A DNA stretch of 55,826 bases, from assembly GCA_030682715.1 (NCBI GenBank), contig JAUXNQ010000044.1:1-55826 (forward strand). Reading direction: 5' to 3'. The translations under genes and the position numbers were made by a program. The DNA comes from Methylotenera sp. Its GTDB lineage: Bacteria; Pseudomonadota; Gammaproteobacteria; Burkholderiales; Methylophilaceae. Below the pieces are notes generated by a model. It was not told the origin of the DNA. It did not search any database and saw only the letters and a list, made by a program, of their open reading frames with translations. Each line of letters opens with the position of its first letter. Within the stretch, counting starts at the first letter, position 1. Below, one piece after another: positions 1 through 8,506 of the stretch.

Positions 1-141
1 GTAACATAATCGTCCAGCTGTTCCGGTAGCAACATCCCTTGGGTTCGGTCTTCACTTTGAATGAATCGCTTCATCTATATGCTCCAACAAATGCCGTTGC
101 ATAATTATATCAAATGTTACGTTTTTACACAGCCTGGACCC
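1..141 (-). mobile_element. 5' end of IS1182-like element, left copy (left arm of 141-bp inverted repeat)
   Basis: Positions 1-141 are the exact reverse complement of 55686-55826. On the minus strand a transposase start codon lies at 74-72 and the frame runs off the window edge at position 1. The encoded N-terminus starts MKRFIQSEDRTQG and resembles the start of IS1182-family transposases. The boundary at 141 (GGGTCC on the minus strand) looks like the outer tip of the element, because the two copies diverge just inside it. Only the first 24 codons are visible, so the family call rests on a short match. Confidence 0.7.
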
Positions 142-501
142 ATTAGAGACATTCAATATTTAATGTGATATGCCTGCAATTTTAAGGAAAATTAATGGTT
201 TTGTTCTTCGCATACGATGTGTACCATACTTGTAGGAGCAAGCCTTGCGCATCTTCAACTAAACTTAATACGCATTTGCAATCGTCCGCCCATTTCGCTA
301 CCAAGTAATTAAAATATCATTTAATTAAACTAGGTATGGGCTCGATGCGGATGTTTATCCAACATGGATGACCGACAACTATTGGAAAGATAAGCTGAAT
401 ATCACAATTGGATATGTATGCATAAAATAAAACCATAGATTTATTTGTGGTACATAAATTGCTTGGTATAAATTACGATAAACATTTTCGGACGTTATGT
501 C
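142..501. other. Intergenic region between IS end and nifA
   Basis: No convincing gene was found here. The stretch is AT-rich. Near nifA a possible sigma-70 promoter can be drawn: -35 TTGTGG at 445-450 and -10 TATAAA at 467-472, with a 16-nt spacer. No -24/-12 element or TGT-N10-ACA site was seen, so nifA does not look sigma-54 dependent from this sequence. Confidence 0.4.
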
Positions 502-2121
502 ATGTCTTCATTGCAAACATCCAGTAAAGTTGCGCTGATTACTATTTACGAAGTCGGCAAGATACTAAGCTCTTCACTTGATCTCAATAAGACTTTGAGA
601 CAAGTGTTGAATGTGATAGCCAACCATTTAAACATGCAGCGTGGAATGGTGTGCGTTCTTCAAGATGCAGAAGGTCTTGGCATCATTGCTTCCATTGGTT
701 TTACCCAAGAAGAAACGATTAGAGGCCGATTCGCAATTGGTGAAGGTGTTACGGGACGAATTTTTCAAACTGGATTTCCCGCTGTTATTCCCAATGTAGC
801 GCATGAACCCCTATTTTTGAACCGCACTGGTGCGAAAAGACTCATAAAAGATCAAGCAATTTCATTTTTAGGCGTGCCAATCAAGGTTGGTAGAGAGACA
901 ATTGGTGTGCTTTCATTTGAACGCAACGCCGCTGACCATTGGCATGGTTTTGAAGATGATCTACAACTTCTCTCTATGGTGGCAGGTTTAATTGGACAAA
1001 CTATCAGATTAAATCAACAAGTTACCAATGATAGAGAACAACTTTTACAAGAGAAATCCCGCTTACAAAAAGAGTTAGGCGGGAAATACAGTCTTGAAAA
1101 TGTTGTAGGCCAATCTAAGCGGATGAAAGAGGTCTTTGCCGATGTTCATATGGCCGCACCGGGTAAAAGTACAATTTTATTACGTGGTGAATCTGGCACT
1201 GGCAAAGAAGTTATTGCAAGATCAATCCACTTTCTATCCTCACGCAAGAACAAGCCTTTCATAAAGGTTAATTGTGCAGCACTTACCGAAAGCCTTTTGG
1301 AATCTGAATTATTTGGACACGAAAAAGGGGCTTTTACGGGGGCTATTCAAGATCGTATAGGACGATTCGAACAAGCACATGGTGGCACTTTATTTTTGGA
1401 TGAAATCGGTGATGTATCCCCTACTTTCCAAGTTAAATTATTACGTGTGTTACAAGAACGAGAATTTGAACGCGTGGGTGGAAATAACACAATTAAAGTG
1501 GATGTACGCTTGATTTGTGCAACAAATCGCAATCTAGAAGAGGCTGTGAATAAAGGTGATTTCCGGTCTGATTTGTATTTCCGAATTAATGTTATATCAA
1601 TACATTTACCACCATTACGTGAACGAAAAGATGACATTCCGCTATTAGTAGAAAAAATTATTGCTCGATTTAATCGAGACAATAGTGCAAAAATTGGCAT
1701 CACGCCAGAAGCGATGCACGTGTTAAGTAATTGTCATTGGCCGGGTAATGTGCGCGAGTTGGAAAACTGTGTGGAGCGCTTCGCAACCATGTCGCGTAGC
1801 AACTTAATACGTGAGGTCGACATCCCTTGCCAAACAAATCAATGCTTATCTTCTACATTGTGGAAATATCAACCCACTGGCGGGGTAATTCCTATTGCAC
1901 CAGTCGCATCTGCACCACTATATATTTCAAAGAATCAAGAGCCTGAATCTTCAAATATTGATGAAAATGAGTCTCTTTCACAAACAGAACGTGAACAACT
2001 AATCAATGCCATGGAAAAAAGTGGCTGGGTGCAGGCCAAAGCAGCTCGTTTACTCAATCTAACACCTCGGCAAATGGGTTATGCTTTAAGAAAATACAAT
2101 ATCGAAGTCAAAAGATTTTAG
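502..2121 (+). CDS. nifA: NifA, sigma-54-dependent nif transcriptional activator (oxygen-sensitive type)
   Basis: This 539-aa protein has an N-terminal GAF domain (about 20-170), an AAA+ sigma-54 interaction domain (about 200-430) and a C-terminal Fis-type helix-turn-helix (about 495-535). Walker A is GESGTGKE (229-236), the sigma-54 contact loop is GAFTGA (276-281) and Walker B is TLFLDE (296-301). Cys411, Cys423, Cys443 and Cys448 form C-X11-C-X19-C-X4-C, the motif that marks NifA proteins inactivated directly by oxygen. No nifL lies beside it. It should bind the TGT-N10-ACA sites found elsewhere in the window. It is transcribed on its own, ahead of the nifB operon. Confidence 0.97.
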   Translation: MSSLQTSSKVALITIYEVGKILSSSLDLNKTLRQVLNVIANHLNMQRGMVCVLQDAEGLGIIASIGFTQEETIRGRFAIGEGVTGRIFQTGFPAVIPNVAHEPLFLNRTGAKRLIKDQAISFLGVPIKVGRETIGVLSFERNAADHWHGFEDDLQLLSMVAGLIGQTIRLNQQVTNDREQLLQEKSRLQKELGGKYSLENVVGQSKRMKEVFADVHMAAPGKSTILLRGESGTGKEVIARSIHFLSSRKNKPFIKVNCAALTESLLESELFGHEKGAFTGAIQDRIGRFEQAHGGTLFLDEIGDVSPTFQVKLLRVLQEREFERVGGNNTIKVDVRLICATNRNLEEAVNKGDFRSDLYFRINVISIHLPPLRERKDDIPLLVEKIIARFNRDNSAKIGITPEAMHVLSNCHWPGNVRELENCVERFATMSRSNLIREVDIPCQTNQCLSSTLWKYQPTGGVIPIAPVASAPLYISKNQEPESSNIDENESLSQTEREQLINAMEKSGWVQAKAARLLNLTPRQMGYALRKYNIEVKRF

Positions 2122-2176
2122 GCAGCAACTTAGCCTTTTGACGCACATCACAAGCAAATAAACTCATATTTATCCC

Positions 2177-2221
2177 TGTACATTTCACGACAAATCCTAC
2201 TGTTTTGTCGTAATCACGACA
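2177..2221 (+). promoter_or_regulatory. Two NifA upstream activator sequences before nifB
   Basis: Two perfect TGT-N10-ACA sites are present: TGT-ACATTTCACG-ACA at 2177-2192 and TGT-CGTAATCACG-ACA at 2206-2221. They lie about 70 to 110 bp upstream of the nifB -24 element, the usual distance for NifA. Their spacing is 29 bp. Confidence 0.85.
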
Positions 2222-2288
2222 AGCTATCCACCTTATCAAACACCCCTGTAATCAACTGTTTATATGATAAATAAATAAAATATGCATG

Positions 2289-2304
2289 TGGCACGCGTTT
2301 TGCA
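2289..2304 (+). promoter_or_regulatory. Sigma-54 (-24/-12) promoter of the nifB operon
   Basis: TGGCAC-GCGTT-TTGCA matches the sigma-54 consensus, with GG at 2290-2291 and GC at 2302-2303. Transcription should start near 2315. This rules out the upstream in-frame ATG at 2286 and sets the nifB start at 2340. Confidence 0.9.
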
Positions 2305-2339
2305 ACGCTCTAGTCAAACTGACTATCAAGGATCTCATC

Positions 2340-3923
2340 ATGGCATCTGCATTAGAAAACATAACGCAAAGCGCATCACCGAGTTTAAGTCGTCTAAAAC
2401 CATTGACTGGCATCAAGGTTGAGGTGACAGGACAACCAGTATCATCTGGTTGCGAAACCACTGGTAGCGAAGGTAAAGCGAGTTGCGGCTCTTCAGATGG
2501 CCCAGATGATATGTCTCCAGAAGTTTGGGAAAAGGTTAAAAACCACCCATGTTATTCCGAAGAGGCACATCATCACTATGCTCGTATGCATGTTGCTGTA
2601 GCCCCTGCTTGCAATATCCAATGCAATTACTGTAATCGCAAATACGATTGCTCTAATGAATCACGTCCTGGTGTGGTATCACAAAAACTGACACCAGACC
2701 AAGCTGTTAAAAAAGTCATTGCTGTTGCAAGTGAAATTCCACAGATGACGGTATTAGGCATAGCTGGCCCTGGTGACGCGCTAGCTAGCCCACAAAAAAC
2801 CTTCGAGACTTTCCGTATGCTGCAAGAGCAAGCACCAGATATAAAACTCTGCCTCTCTACAAACGGATTGATGTTACCTGATTACGTAGATGAAATCTGC
2901 AAATACAACATTGACCATGTGACCATCACTATCAACATGATTGATGCCGAAGTTGGTGAGAAAATTTACCCTTGGATTTTCTATAACCATAAACGCTATT
3001 ACGGTCGTGAAGCTGCACAGATTTTAACTGACCGTCAAATGTTAGGTTTAGAAATGCTAACAGCACGCGGTGTGTTAACCAAAATCAATTCTGTATTGAT
3101 CCCAGGTATCAATGATAAGCATTTGTATGAAGTGAATCGTGCTGTTAAATCGCGTGGAGCGTTCCTACACAACATTATGCCGCTAATCTCAGAAGCTGAG
3201 CATGGCACAGTTTATGGTCTTACAGGCCAACGCGGCCCTTCAGCACAGGAATTGAAAGATGTACAGGATGCCTGTATGGGCGGTGCAAATTTAATGCGCC
3301 ATTGCCGCCAATGCCGCGCTGATGCAGTTGGCTTACTTGGTGAAGATAGAAGTGACGAGTTCACTTTAGACCAAATTGAGCAAATGGACGTGGTTTACGA
3401 CTTGGAAAAACGCCGTGCTTATCAAGAAGGTGTTGAAGCGGAACGTCAAGCGCAACAAAGTGCTAAACATGATGCACTTGCAACGGTTACAGCTGATGCC
3501 GATGACGATATGAAAGTGATGGTAGCCGTGGCTACAACTGGTGGCGGCAAGGTTAACGAACATTTTGGCCATGCAACAGAGTTCCAAATTTACGAAATCA
3601 CCACTTCTTCAACTACTTTTGTTGGTCATCGACGTGTTGATTTGTATTGCCAAGGTGGCTTTGGTGAAGATGAGCAACTACCTTCTATCGTCAATGCAAT
3701 CAATGATTGTCATGCCGTATTAGTCGCAAAAATAGGTGCCTGCCCACGTGATGAACTTTTAGCTGCAGGCATTGAACCAGTAGATGCTTATGCTCACGAG
3801 TTTATTGAAAAAGCAGCTTTGACCTGGTTTGCAGACTACCGTGCCCGTATTGCAAAAGGTGAAGTTACACATGTTGCACGTGGCGATGCAGCAATTCGTC
3901 AAGGCGCTTTCATGGCGGCATAA
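2340..3923 (+). CDS. nifB: NifB, radical SAM FeMo-cofactor core synthase
   Basis: NifB makes NifB-co, the Fe-S-carbide core of FeMo-co. The protein has 527 aa from the ATG at 2340. That start has an AAGGA at 2328-2332 and lies downstream of the sigma-54 promoter. The radical SAM cysteines are C91, C95 and C98 in CNIQCNYC. The C-terminal part (from about residue 380, [20 protein letters not shown]) is the NifX-like cofactor-binding domain usual in proteobacterial NifB. It is the first gene of a long operon that includes fdxN, hesB-like, nifZ and nifS. Confidence 0.97.
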   Translation: MASALENITQSASPSLSRLKPLTGIKVEVTGQPVSSGCETTGSEGKASCGSSDGPDDMSPEVWEKVKNHPCYSEEAHHHYARMHVAVAPACNIQCNYCNRKYDCSNESRPGVVSQKLTPDQAVKKVIAVASEIPQMTVLGIAGPGDALASPQKTFETFRMLQEQAPDIKLCLSTNGLMLPDYVDEICKYNIDHVTITINMIDAEVGEKIYPWIFYNHKRYYGREAAQILTDRQMLGLEMLTARGVLTKINSVLIPGINDKHLYEVNRAVKSRGAFLHNIMPLISEAEHGTVYGLTGQRGPSAQELKDVQDACMGGANLMRHCRQCRADAVGLLGEDRSDEFTLDQIEQMDVVYDLEKRRAYQEGVEAERQAQQSAKHDALATVTADADDDMKVMVAVATTGGGKVNEHFGHATEFQIYEITTSSTTFVGHRRVDLYCQGGFGEDEQLPSIVNAINDCHAVLVAKIGACPRDELLAAGIEPVDAYAHEFIEKAALTWFADYRARIAKGEVTHVARGDAAIRQGAFMAA

Positions 3924-3976
3924 GCTTTAAAAAGTTACTTAAACTTAGTATTAAATATTTAAAGAGGAGAAATAAA

Positions 3977-4198
3977 ATGGCATACAAAATCGTTGGTTCG
4001 CAGTGTACAGGTTGCTCAGCTTGTGAGCCTGAGTGTCCAAATGTCGCTATCTATGAAAAAAATGGTGTGTTCTTCATTAAGCCAGAAAAATGTACCGAAT
4101 GTATTGGTCACTTTGATGAGGCTCAATGTGTAGCTGCCTGCCCTGTTGATAACACCTGCATTATCGACACCGCTTATCCACGTTATCAAGCAGCTTAA
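3977..4198 (+). CDS. fdxN: 2[4Fe-4S] ferredoxin, nifB-associated (FdxN type)
   Basis: This 73-aa ferredoxin has two cysteine clusters. The first is [11 protein letters not shown]; the second is [18 protein letters not shown], with the insertion between its cysteines typical of FdxN-like ferredoxins. It is preceded by AGAGGAG at 3962-3968. It lies directly after nifB, where such proteins are known to support NifB-co synthesis by donating electrons. It probably acts in the cytoplasm with NifB. Confidence 0.92.
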   Translation: MAYKIVGSQCTGCSACEPECPNVAIYEKNGVFFIKPEKCTECIGHFDEAQCVAACPVDNTCIIDTAYPRYQAA

Positions 4199-4207
4199 GG
4201 ACAAATT

Positions 4208-4597
4208 ATGGCACTTTCTATCACACCAAAAGCTGAAAAATTTATCGGACGCATGATTCGCTTTAATGGCGGCACGCCTGAACATGGTTTTAGACTCGTA
4301 GTCAGCCCTGGTGGCTGCTCTGGCTTGAGCTCTGAATTCACGGTAGAAGCTGGTCCACTCGCCGGTGACGCTGTTGTTGAAGCTAGCGGTTTGAAGTTGT
4401 TCTTACCTGCTGAATCACGCATCCTGTTAGAAGGCGCAACGATTGATTTTAAAGATACACCGATGGAATCAGGTCTAACCTTCATTACAGCACAAGGTGG
4501 CAACTGTGGCTGCAGTAGCAGTAGCGATAGTCATGGTGACCATTCACATGCAGGCCCTGCAACTGTGAGCATTGAAAGCATTCAACGTAAGCATTAA
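4208..4597 (+). CDS. HesB/IscA-like A-type Fe-S carrier of the nif cluster
   Basis: This 129-aa A-type protein carries the three conserved cysteines, C37 (GGCSG), C100 and C102 (NCGC). Family members bind and transfer Fe-S clusters. After CGC the tail is unusually rich in serine and histidine (SSSSDSHGDHSHAG) and could bind metal, which is inference. It starts 9 nt after fdxN within the nifB operon. It differs from the two A-type proteins of the isc operon at the other end of the window. Confidence 0.88.
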   Translation: MALSITPKAEKFIGRMIRFNGGTPEHGFRLVVSPGGCSGLSSEFTVEAGPLAGDAVVEASGLKLFLPAESRILLEGATIDFKDTPMESGLTFITAQGGNCGCSSSSDSHGDHSHAGPATVSIESIQRKH

Positions 4598-4612
4598 TGC
4601 AATCAAGCCCTT

Positions 4613-5122
4613 ATGGACAATGAAGCTCTGGAGAATTTGTGGTTTGCGAATCGTTACCGTAATTTATCGCCGGTAGCTGAAGAGCAATTACGTCTTGCAA
4701 GCCATGCCTATTCTGACAGTGCTAAAGCCGAGATGCATTTGGCGCTAGCAAAAGCAATCTCTCCAGAGAATCCGGTTGTTCATATTGGTGAATACCGCTA
4801 TTACTTTTACAAAGGCCGCTTAGAAGAGGCACTTAAGGTTGCCGAATCATGCTTAGTTATTGTTGCAAAAGAGTTAGGCTTGCCAACGCAGTGGCAACAA
4901 GTCACACCAAACCATGCAAATTTTACCAGCGATGAAGCAGCTAATCGTTTTTATCTATTTTGCTTAAAAGCTTACGCTTATCTTTTACTTCGTTTGGAGA
5001 AAATAGAGTTAGGTTGGGCTGCAACAGAGAAGCTTTTACAGTTAGATAAAAACAACCAAGTTGGTGGACAAGTGTTATTGGACGTCTTATTACGCAAGGA
5101 TACGGACGATTATGACGACTGA
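4613..5122 (+). CDS. TPR-like nif-cluster protein, paralogue of the gene at 36488-36973
   Basis: This 169-aa all-helical protein has a repeat pattern like tetratricopeptides (ENPVVHIGEYRYYFYKGRLE, then FYLFCLKAYAYLLLRLEK). No catalytic motif was seen. The same layout, with the block FYLF-LKA-A-LRL, occurs in the protein at 36488-36973, so the two look paralogous. The end overlaps the LRV gene by 11 nt, suggesting translational coupling. It is probably a protein-interaction factor for Fe-S or nitrogenase assembly, but the function is unknown. Confidence 0.65.
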   Translation: MDNEALENLWFANRYRNLSPVAEEQLRLASHAYSDSAKAEMHLALAKAISPENPVVHIGEYRYYFYKGRLEEALKVAESCLVIVAKELGLPTQWQQVTPNHANFTSDEAANRFYLFCLKAYAYLLLRLEKIELGWAATEKLLQLDKNNQVGGQVLLDVLLRKDTDDYDD

Positions 5123-5903
5123 CTATAATCAATCTGCTAATGATATACCCAGTGTCGATTGGCAAGGCAATGCTATTAGCTGTGAGACTTGTACACATAC
5201 CGATAAATTGGCATTAGGCACTTGCGCCCCACTAAGTTCTTGCGTGCATGATCGCTATGCGAAGCGCATAGACCGCTTTTTTGGCACCAACCCAGGCTTA
5301 GCTAGCCAATATATAGGTCACCCATATTTTGAAGTGCGTGCGGTTGCCGCCAAGTATTTAGATTTATTCCAGTTGAATCGCTTGATAAGCGACCCTGATG
5401 AAACGGTGCGCTCAAGCGTGGCTTTACGTTTGCCTCCTAAATTATTAACAAAAATGATTCACGACGATGACAGGGAAGTTCGCATTCGCGTTGCCTTGCG
5501 TATGGAGTTGTCAGCCTTAAATACGATGCTCAATGACCCTGATTATTACGTAAGAGTTGTAATCGCACGCCGTATTGCGCCGAGTATGTTGTTTCATTTG
5601 GCGCGCGATACTGATGCTTCAGTTAGGCAAGAAGTTGCACGAAGAATCGGCACTGAATGGCTCACCATGCTAGCGAATGATGCTGAAGAGAGCGTGAGGC
5701 TAATTGCCATTCGTAGGTTACCAGCAGCCCTATTACCACCCTTCCGTTTTGACTCTGACTGGCGCGTACGCTTAGAAACGGCCGAACGTGTGCCCGTCGA
5801 GTTTCTCGCAGTTTTAACTAAAGATGATGATGAAATAGTGGCCGCAACAGCAATTAATCGCCTTAATCCTGATTTGCAAAGTGAGAACAAGCATGGGCAC
5901 TAA
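5112..5903 (+). CDS. LRV protein: 4Fe-4S cluster domain plus leucine-rich-variant/HEAT-like repeats
   Basis: This 263-aa protein starts at the ATG at 5112, inside the end of the preceding gene. The N-terminus has the cysteine set C-X2-C ... C ... C (CETC, GTC, SSC) that binds a [4Fe-4S] cluster in the Azotobacter LRV protein. About eight helical repeats of 24 aa follow, with the pattern D-VR--VA-R-. This matches the nif-linked LRV family. The role is not established; a redox- or cluster-sensing scaffold is plausible. Confidence 0.87.
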   Translation: MTTDYNQSANDIPSVDWQGNAISCETCTHTDKLALGTCAPLSSCVHDRYAKRIDRFFGTNPGLASQYIGHPYFEVRAVAAKYLDLFQLNRLISDPDETVRSSVALRLPPKLLTKMIHDDDREVRIRVALRMELSALNTMLNDPDYYVRVVIARRIAPSMLFHLARDTDASVRQEVARRIGTEWLTMLANDAEESVRLIAIRRLPAALLPPFRFDSDWRVRLETAERVPVEFLAVLTKDDDEIVAATAINRLNPDLQSENKHGH

Positions 5904-6234
5904 AATTAGCCGCGAAAGTGACATTGTTGAATTGGTGAGTCCACCAAAATTCGATTATGGAGAAAAGGTCTTTTCAAAAAAATATGTGCGTAATGACGGC
6001 ACTTTTCCCGGCAAAGAAGTTGGTGACATTTTAGTAAGTAAAGGCGACGTTGGTTATGTCACCAGCATTGGTACGTTCTTACAACAATTTTATATATATG
6101 GCGTTGATTTCTACGAACTAGGATACAGAGTTGGTATGCGCGGTAAGGAGTTAGAGGTATTTATAGAAGAAGATGAAACTGATAGTGAACCAGATAATGA
6201 AACGATGAAAGAAAGCGAGCAAGCACATGGCTGA
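5893..6234 (+). CDS. nifZ: NifZ
   Basis: NifZ takes part in maturing the second P-cluster pair of the MoFe protein. This copy has 113 aa from the ATG at 5893, overlapping the end of the LRV gene. The core DYGEKVFSKKYVRNDGTFPG and GDVGYVTSIGTFLQQFYIYG is typical of NifZ. An in-frame GTG at 5881 is an alternative start. The C-terminus is acidic. A second, shorter NifZ-like gene follows at once. Confidence 0.9.
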   Translation: MGTKISRESDIVELVSPPKFDYGEKVFSKKYVRNDGTFPGKEVGDILVSKGDVGYVTSIGTFLQQFYIYGVDFYELGYRVGMRGKELEVFIEEDETDSEPDNETMKESEQAHG

Positions 6235-6466
6235 AGCACAAATTGCAAAATACCAATGGGGTCAGACCATTAGCAGTCAAATTGACCTTATCAATGATGG
6301 AAGTTTTCCAGAAGTTGCGCCAGAAGCGGTGTTGGTTGAAAAGGGCACGCGCGGTGAAGTAGTCAACGTTGGTACTGTAGAAGAAACGGGCTTGTCAGTA
6401 TATCTCGTTGAATTCACAAATGGCAAAGTGGTTGGCGTGCTTGAAGATGAAATTGCACTTGCGTAG
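6227..6466 (+). CDS. Second, short NifZ-domain protein
   Basis: This 79-aa protein has the NifZ-type beta fold: QWGQTISSQIDLINDGSFPE, then EKGTRGEVVNVG and VYLVEFTNGKVVGVLEDEI. It overlaps nifZ by 8 nt. Adjacent long and short nifZ genes probably arose by duplication, and the two may work as a pair. A separate function has not been shown. Confidence 0.75.
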   Translation: MAEAQIAKYQWGQTISSQIDLINDGSFPEVAPEAVLVEKGTRGEVVNVGTVEETGLSVYLVEFTNGKVVGVLEDEIALA

Positions 6467-6476
6467 GTGATTCAGA

Positions 6477-6824
6477 ATGATGGTCGCGCACATTCAAACT
6501 GATATTTGCCCTCATCCAAACGAGGTGGATCGCAAACGCATCGAAAAAACTTTGGCTGAGCGTGAGCGCTATAAATATGTGGCGCCCAAGGTTTTTCCTG
6601 ACATCGAAGGTTATCTAGTGCGTAGCCCATGCTGTTCAAGAAGTGTTGATCCTGAGGGCGGTGAAATTGATATTGCGCGCATTGAGTATCAATCTGGCGA
6701 TTTTTGGCGCCTATATCAGAAAGACGATGAAAATAATCGCTGGAAACCACATTCAGAATACCTAAGCCTCTCTCCCCTACTAGCTAGATTAATTGCTGAC
6801 CCTAAAAAGGAGTTTTGGCGTTGA
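6477..6824 (+). CDS. Conserved nif-cluster protein (DUF3024-like)
   Basis: This 115-aa protein has a central block reading SPCCSRSVDPEGGEIDIARI, followed by WRLY and a C-terminal PKKEFW. The order of motifs recalls DUF3024 proteins, from memory only. The vicinal cysteines could bind metal. Its stop codon overlaps the TTG start of nifS (TTGA), so expression is probably coupled to nifS. No function is known. Confidence 0.6.
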   Translation: MMVAHIQTDICPHPNEVDRKRIEKTLAERERYKYVAPKVFPDIEGYLVRSPCCSRSVDPEGGEIDIARIEYQSGDFWRLYQKDDENNRWKPHSEYLSLSPLLARLIADPKKEFWR

Positions 6825-7963
6825 CTAGCTATTACTTCGATAATAACGCAACAACACGGGTATTGCCCGAAGTGTTGAATGCTATGTTGCCTTGGTTTTC
6901 TGAGCATTATGGCAATGCTTCTAGCAGCCATCAATTTGGGCAGTTTGCGAAAGAAGCGCTAATGACTGCACGTGGCGCAATAGCTAAGTTTTTGTACGCC
7001 AGCCCAGCAGAGATTGTATTTACTAGCGGAGCAACAGAATCTAACCATATGGCGATTATGAGTGCGTTGGCTATGTACCCTACTCGCCACCGCATTGTAA
7101 CAAGCACTGTAGAACACTCATCGACATTACGATTGCTATATGAACTCGCTAAAACTGGCATAGAGGTCATTCAAGTCCCAGTCAATGCAAAGGGTGAGTT
7201 GGATTTAGCACAGTTAAAAGCGGCAGTAACAGCAGACACTGCACTTGTAACTTTAATGCATGCCAATAACGAAACAGGCGTGATATTTCCAATCGCTGAA
7301 GTTGCGAGAATTGCCCATGAGAAAGGCGCTTTATTTCATACCGATGCTGCTCAATCTGCTGGAAAAATTTCTATAGATGTGACGCAATTAGCTTGTGACT
7401 TTTTGTCGTTTTCAGGTCATAAAATTCATGCACCTAAAGGCATTGGTGTGCTGTTTGTGAAAAAAGGCATTTCAGCAAAACCGCTAATTTACGGGCATCA
7501 AGAACGTAATCGTCGCGGTGGTACAGAGAATCAAACTGGCATTATTGGGCTAGGTGTTGCCTGTCAACTTGCTCAACAAACTATTAATAACGCCAATTCT
7601 GCAATTTCAAATTTTCGTAATGAAATAGAACAAACCTTGGTTAAAGCACTGCCATTTGTCAGCGTGAATGGTGCTGAACCACGCGTACCGAATACTACAA
7701 ACCTGTGCTTTACAGGGCTTCATGGCGAAGAGTTACTCCATAAACTAAACAAAGCTGGTGTGATGGCGTCGCTCGGTAGCGCTTGCACTGCTGGCGGCAC
7801 TGATCCATCACATGTATTACTCGCAATGGGGCTGAATCGTGAGGATGCATTAAGTTCTTTACGCTTATCGCTTTCAAAAGAAACTACAGCAGATGATGTG
7901 AAAAAGTTGGTCGGCATTCTTACCCAAATCGCAACAGAAATGCGCTCACCAATCACAGCATGA
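6821..7963 (+). CDS. nifS: NifS cysteine desulfurase (TTG start)
   Basis: NifS is a PLP enzyme that takes sulfur from cysteine for nitrogenase clusters. This copy has 380 aa. The PLP lysine lies in SFSGHKIHAPKG and the mobile catalytic cysteine in GSACTAGG. The start is the TTG at 6821: AAGGAG at 6807-6812 lies 8 nt upstream of it, whereas the in-frame TTG at 6815 is too close. No nifU precedes it, which is unusual. The scaffold may come from the isc operon at 50146-55347. Confidence 0.95.
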   Translation: MTSYYFDNNATTRVLPEVLNAMLPWFSEHYGNASSSHQFGQFAKEALMTARGAIAKFLYASPAEIVFTSGATESNHMAIMSALAMYPTRHRIVTSTVEHSSTLRLLYELAKTGIEVIQVPVNAKGELDLAQLKAAVTADTALVTLMHANNETGVIFPIAEVARIAHEKGALFHTDAAQSAGKISIDVTQLACDFLSFSGHKIHAPKGIGVLFVKKGISAKPLIYGHQERNRRGGTENQTGIIGLGVACQLAQQTINNANSAISNFRNEIEQTLVKALPFVSVNGAEPRVPNTTNLCFTGLHGEELLHKLNKAGVMASLGSACTAGGTDPSHVLLAMGLNREDALSSLRLSLSKETTADDVKKLVGILTQIATEMRSPITA

Positions 7964-8016
7964 ACAAGTGACTAAATGAATAAATCGTCGTTTAACAATA
8001 TAGAAAAGGCTTAACA

Positions 8017-8229
8017 ATGAAAATTATGATTAGACGTAACGAAAAGGGCGAACTCTCTGCTTACGTACCAAAGAAAGACTTAGAAGAACCGATTGTCTCG
8101 CATGAAATGCCAGACTTATTTGGCGGCATTATTACCTTAGCAAATGGCTGGCAATTAGCTTTACCAGAAATGCCTGAAGGCACTCGCCTACCCATTACCA
8201 TTGAAGCAAAACGTTTAAGTGAAGATTAG
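8017..8229 (+). CDS. nifT: NifT/FixU
   Basis: This 70-aa protein begins MKIMIRRNEKGELSAYVPKK and contains GGIITLANGWQLALP, as in NifT/FixU. The family is small and nif-specific, and mutants show little phenotype. It is preceded by AAAAGG and lies in the nifB operon after nifS. Confidence 0.92.
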   Translation: MKIMIRRNEKGELSAYVPKKDLEEPIVSHEMPDLFGGIITLANGWQLALPEMPEGTRLPITIEAKRLSED

Positions 8230-8238
8230 GAGCTATCT

Positions 8239-8499
8239 ATGTGCATCTCGAATGAAACCATGAATGAAATCGAGTCATATCTGGTTGAGTTTCATCAACT
8301 TTCAAACAACCCACTGCCCATGCTCAAAGACTGCTTCCCAGAGACATCTTTTTTACGCATGTCAGCTTCAGATATTGATGAGGCACCGTTTCGCTCCCTA
8401 ACCAACTACAATTTATATTTGTTGGATGGTCGTGAGCATTGCGTGCAATTAACAAATGACCTGAGTACTGCAACCGCAATTGTTGTTGCGCAAAAATGA
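8239..8499 (+). CDS. Small conserved nif-cluster protein, unknown function
   Basis: This 86-aa protein was not recognised with certainty. It follows nifT by 9 nt, has TAGGAG before the ATG, and ends just before the DegT-like gene. It has no signal peptide, membrane segment or metal motif apart from two scattered cysteines. Position and operon membership make a nif role likely. Confidence 0.55.
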   Translation: MCISNETMNEIESYLVEFHQLSNNPLPMLKDCFPETSFLRMSASDIDEAPFRSLTNYNLYLLDGREHCVQLTNDLSTATAIVVAQK

Positions 8500-8506
8500 G
8501 CCATTT

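Noticed and set aside
142-501. Small ORFs or RNA gene upstream of nifA
   Set aside because: No supported frame or structure was found.
1347-1703. Antisense open frame inside nifA
   Set aside because: It overlaps nifA fully, has no RBS or family match, and its protein is low in complexity.
2286-2339. NifB start at 2286
   Set aside because: It overlaps the sigma-54 promoter, so it would not be transcribed.
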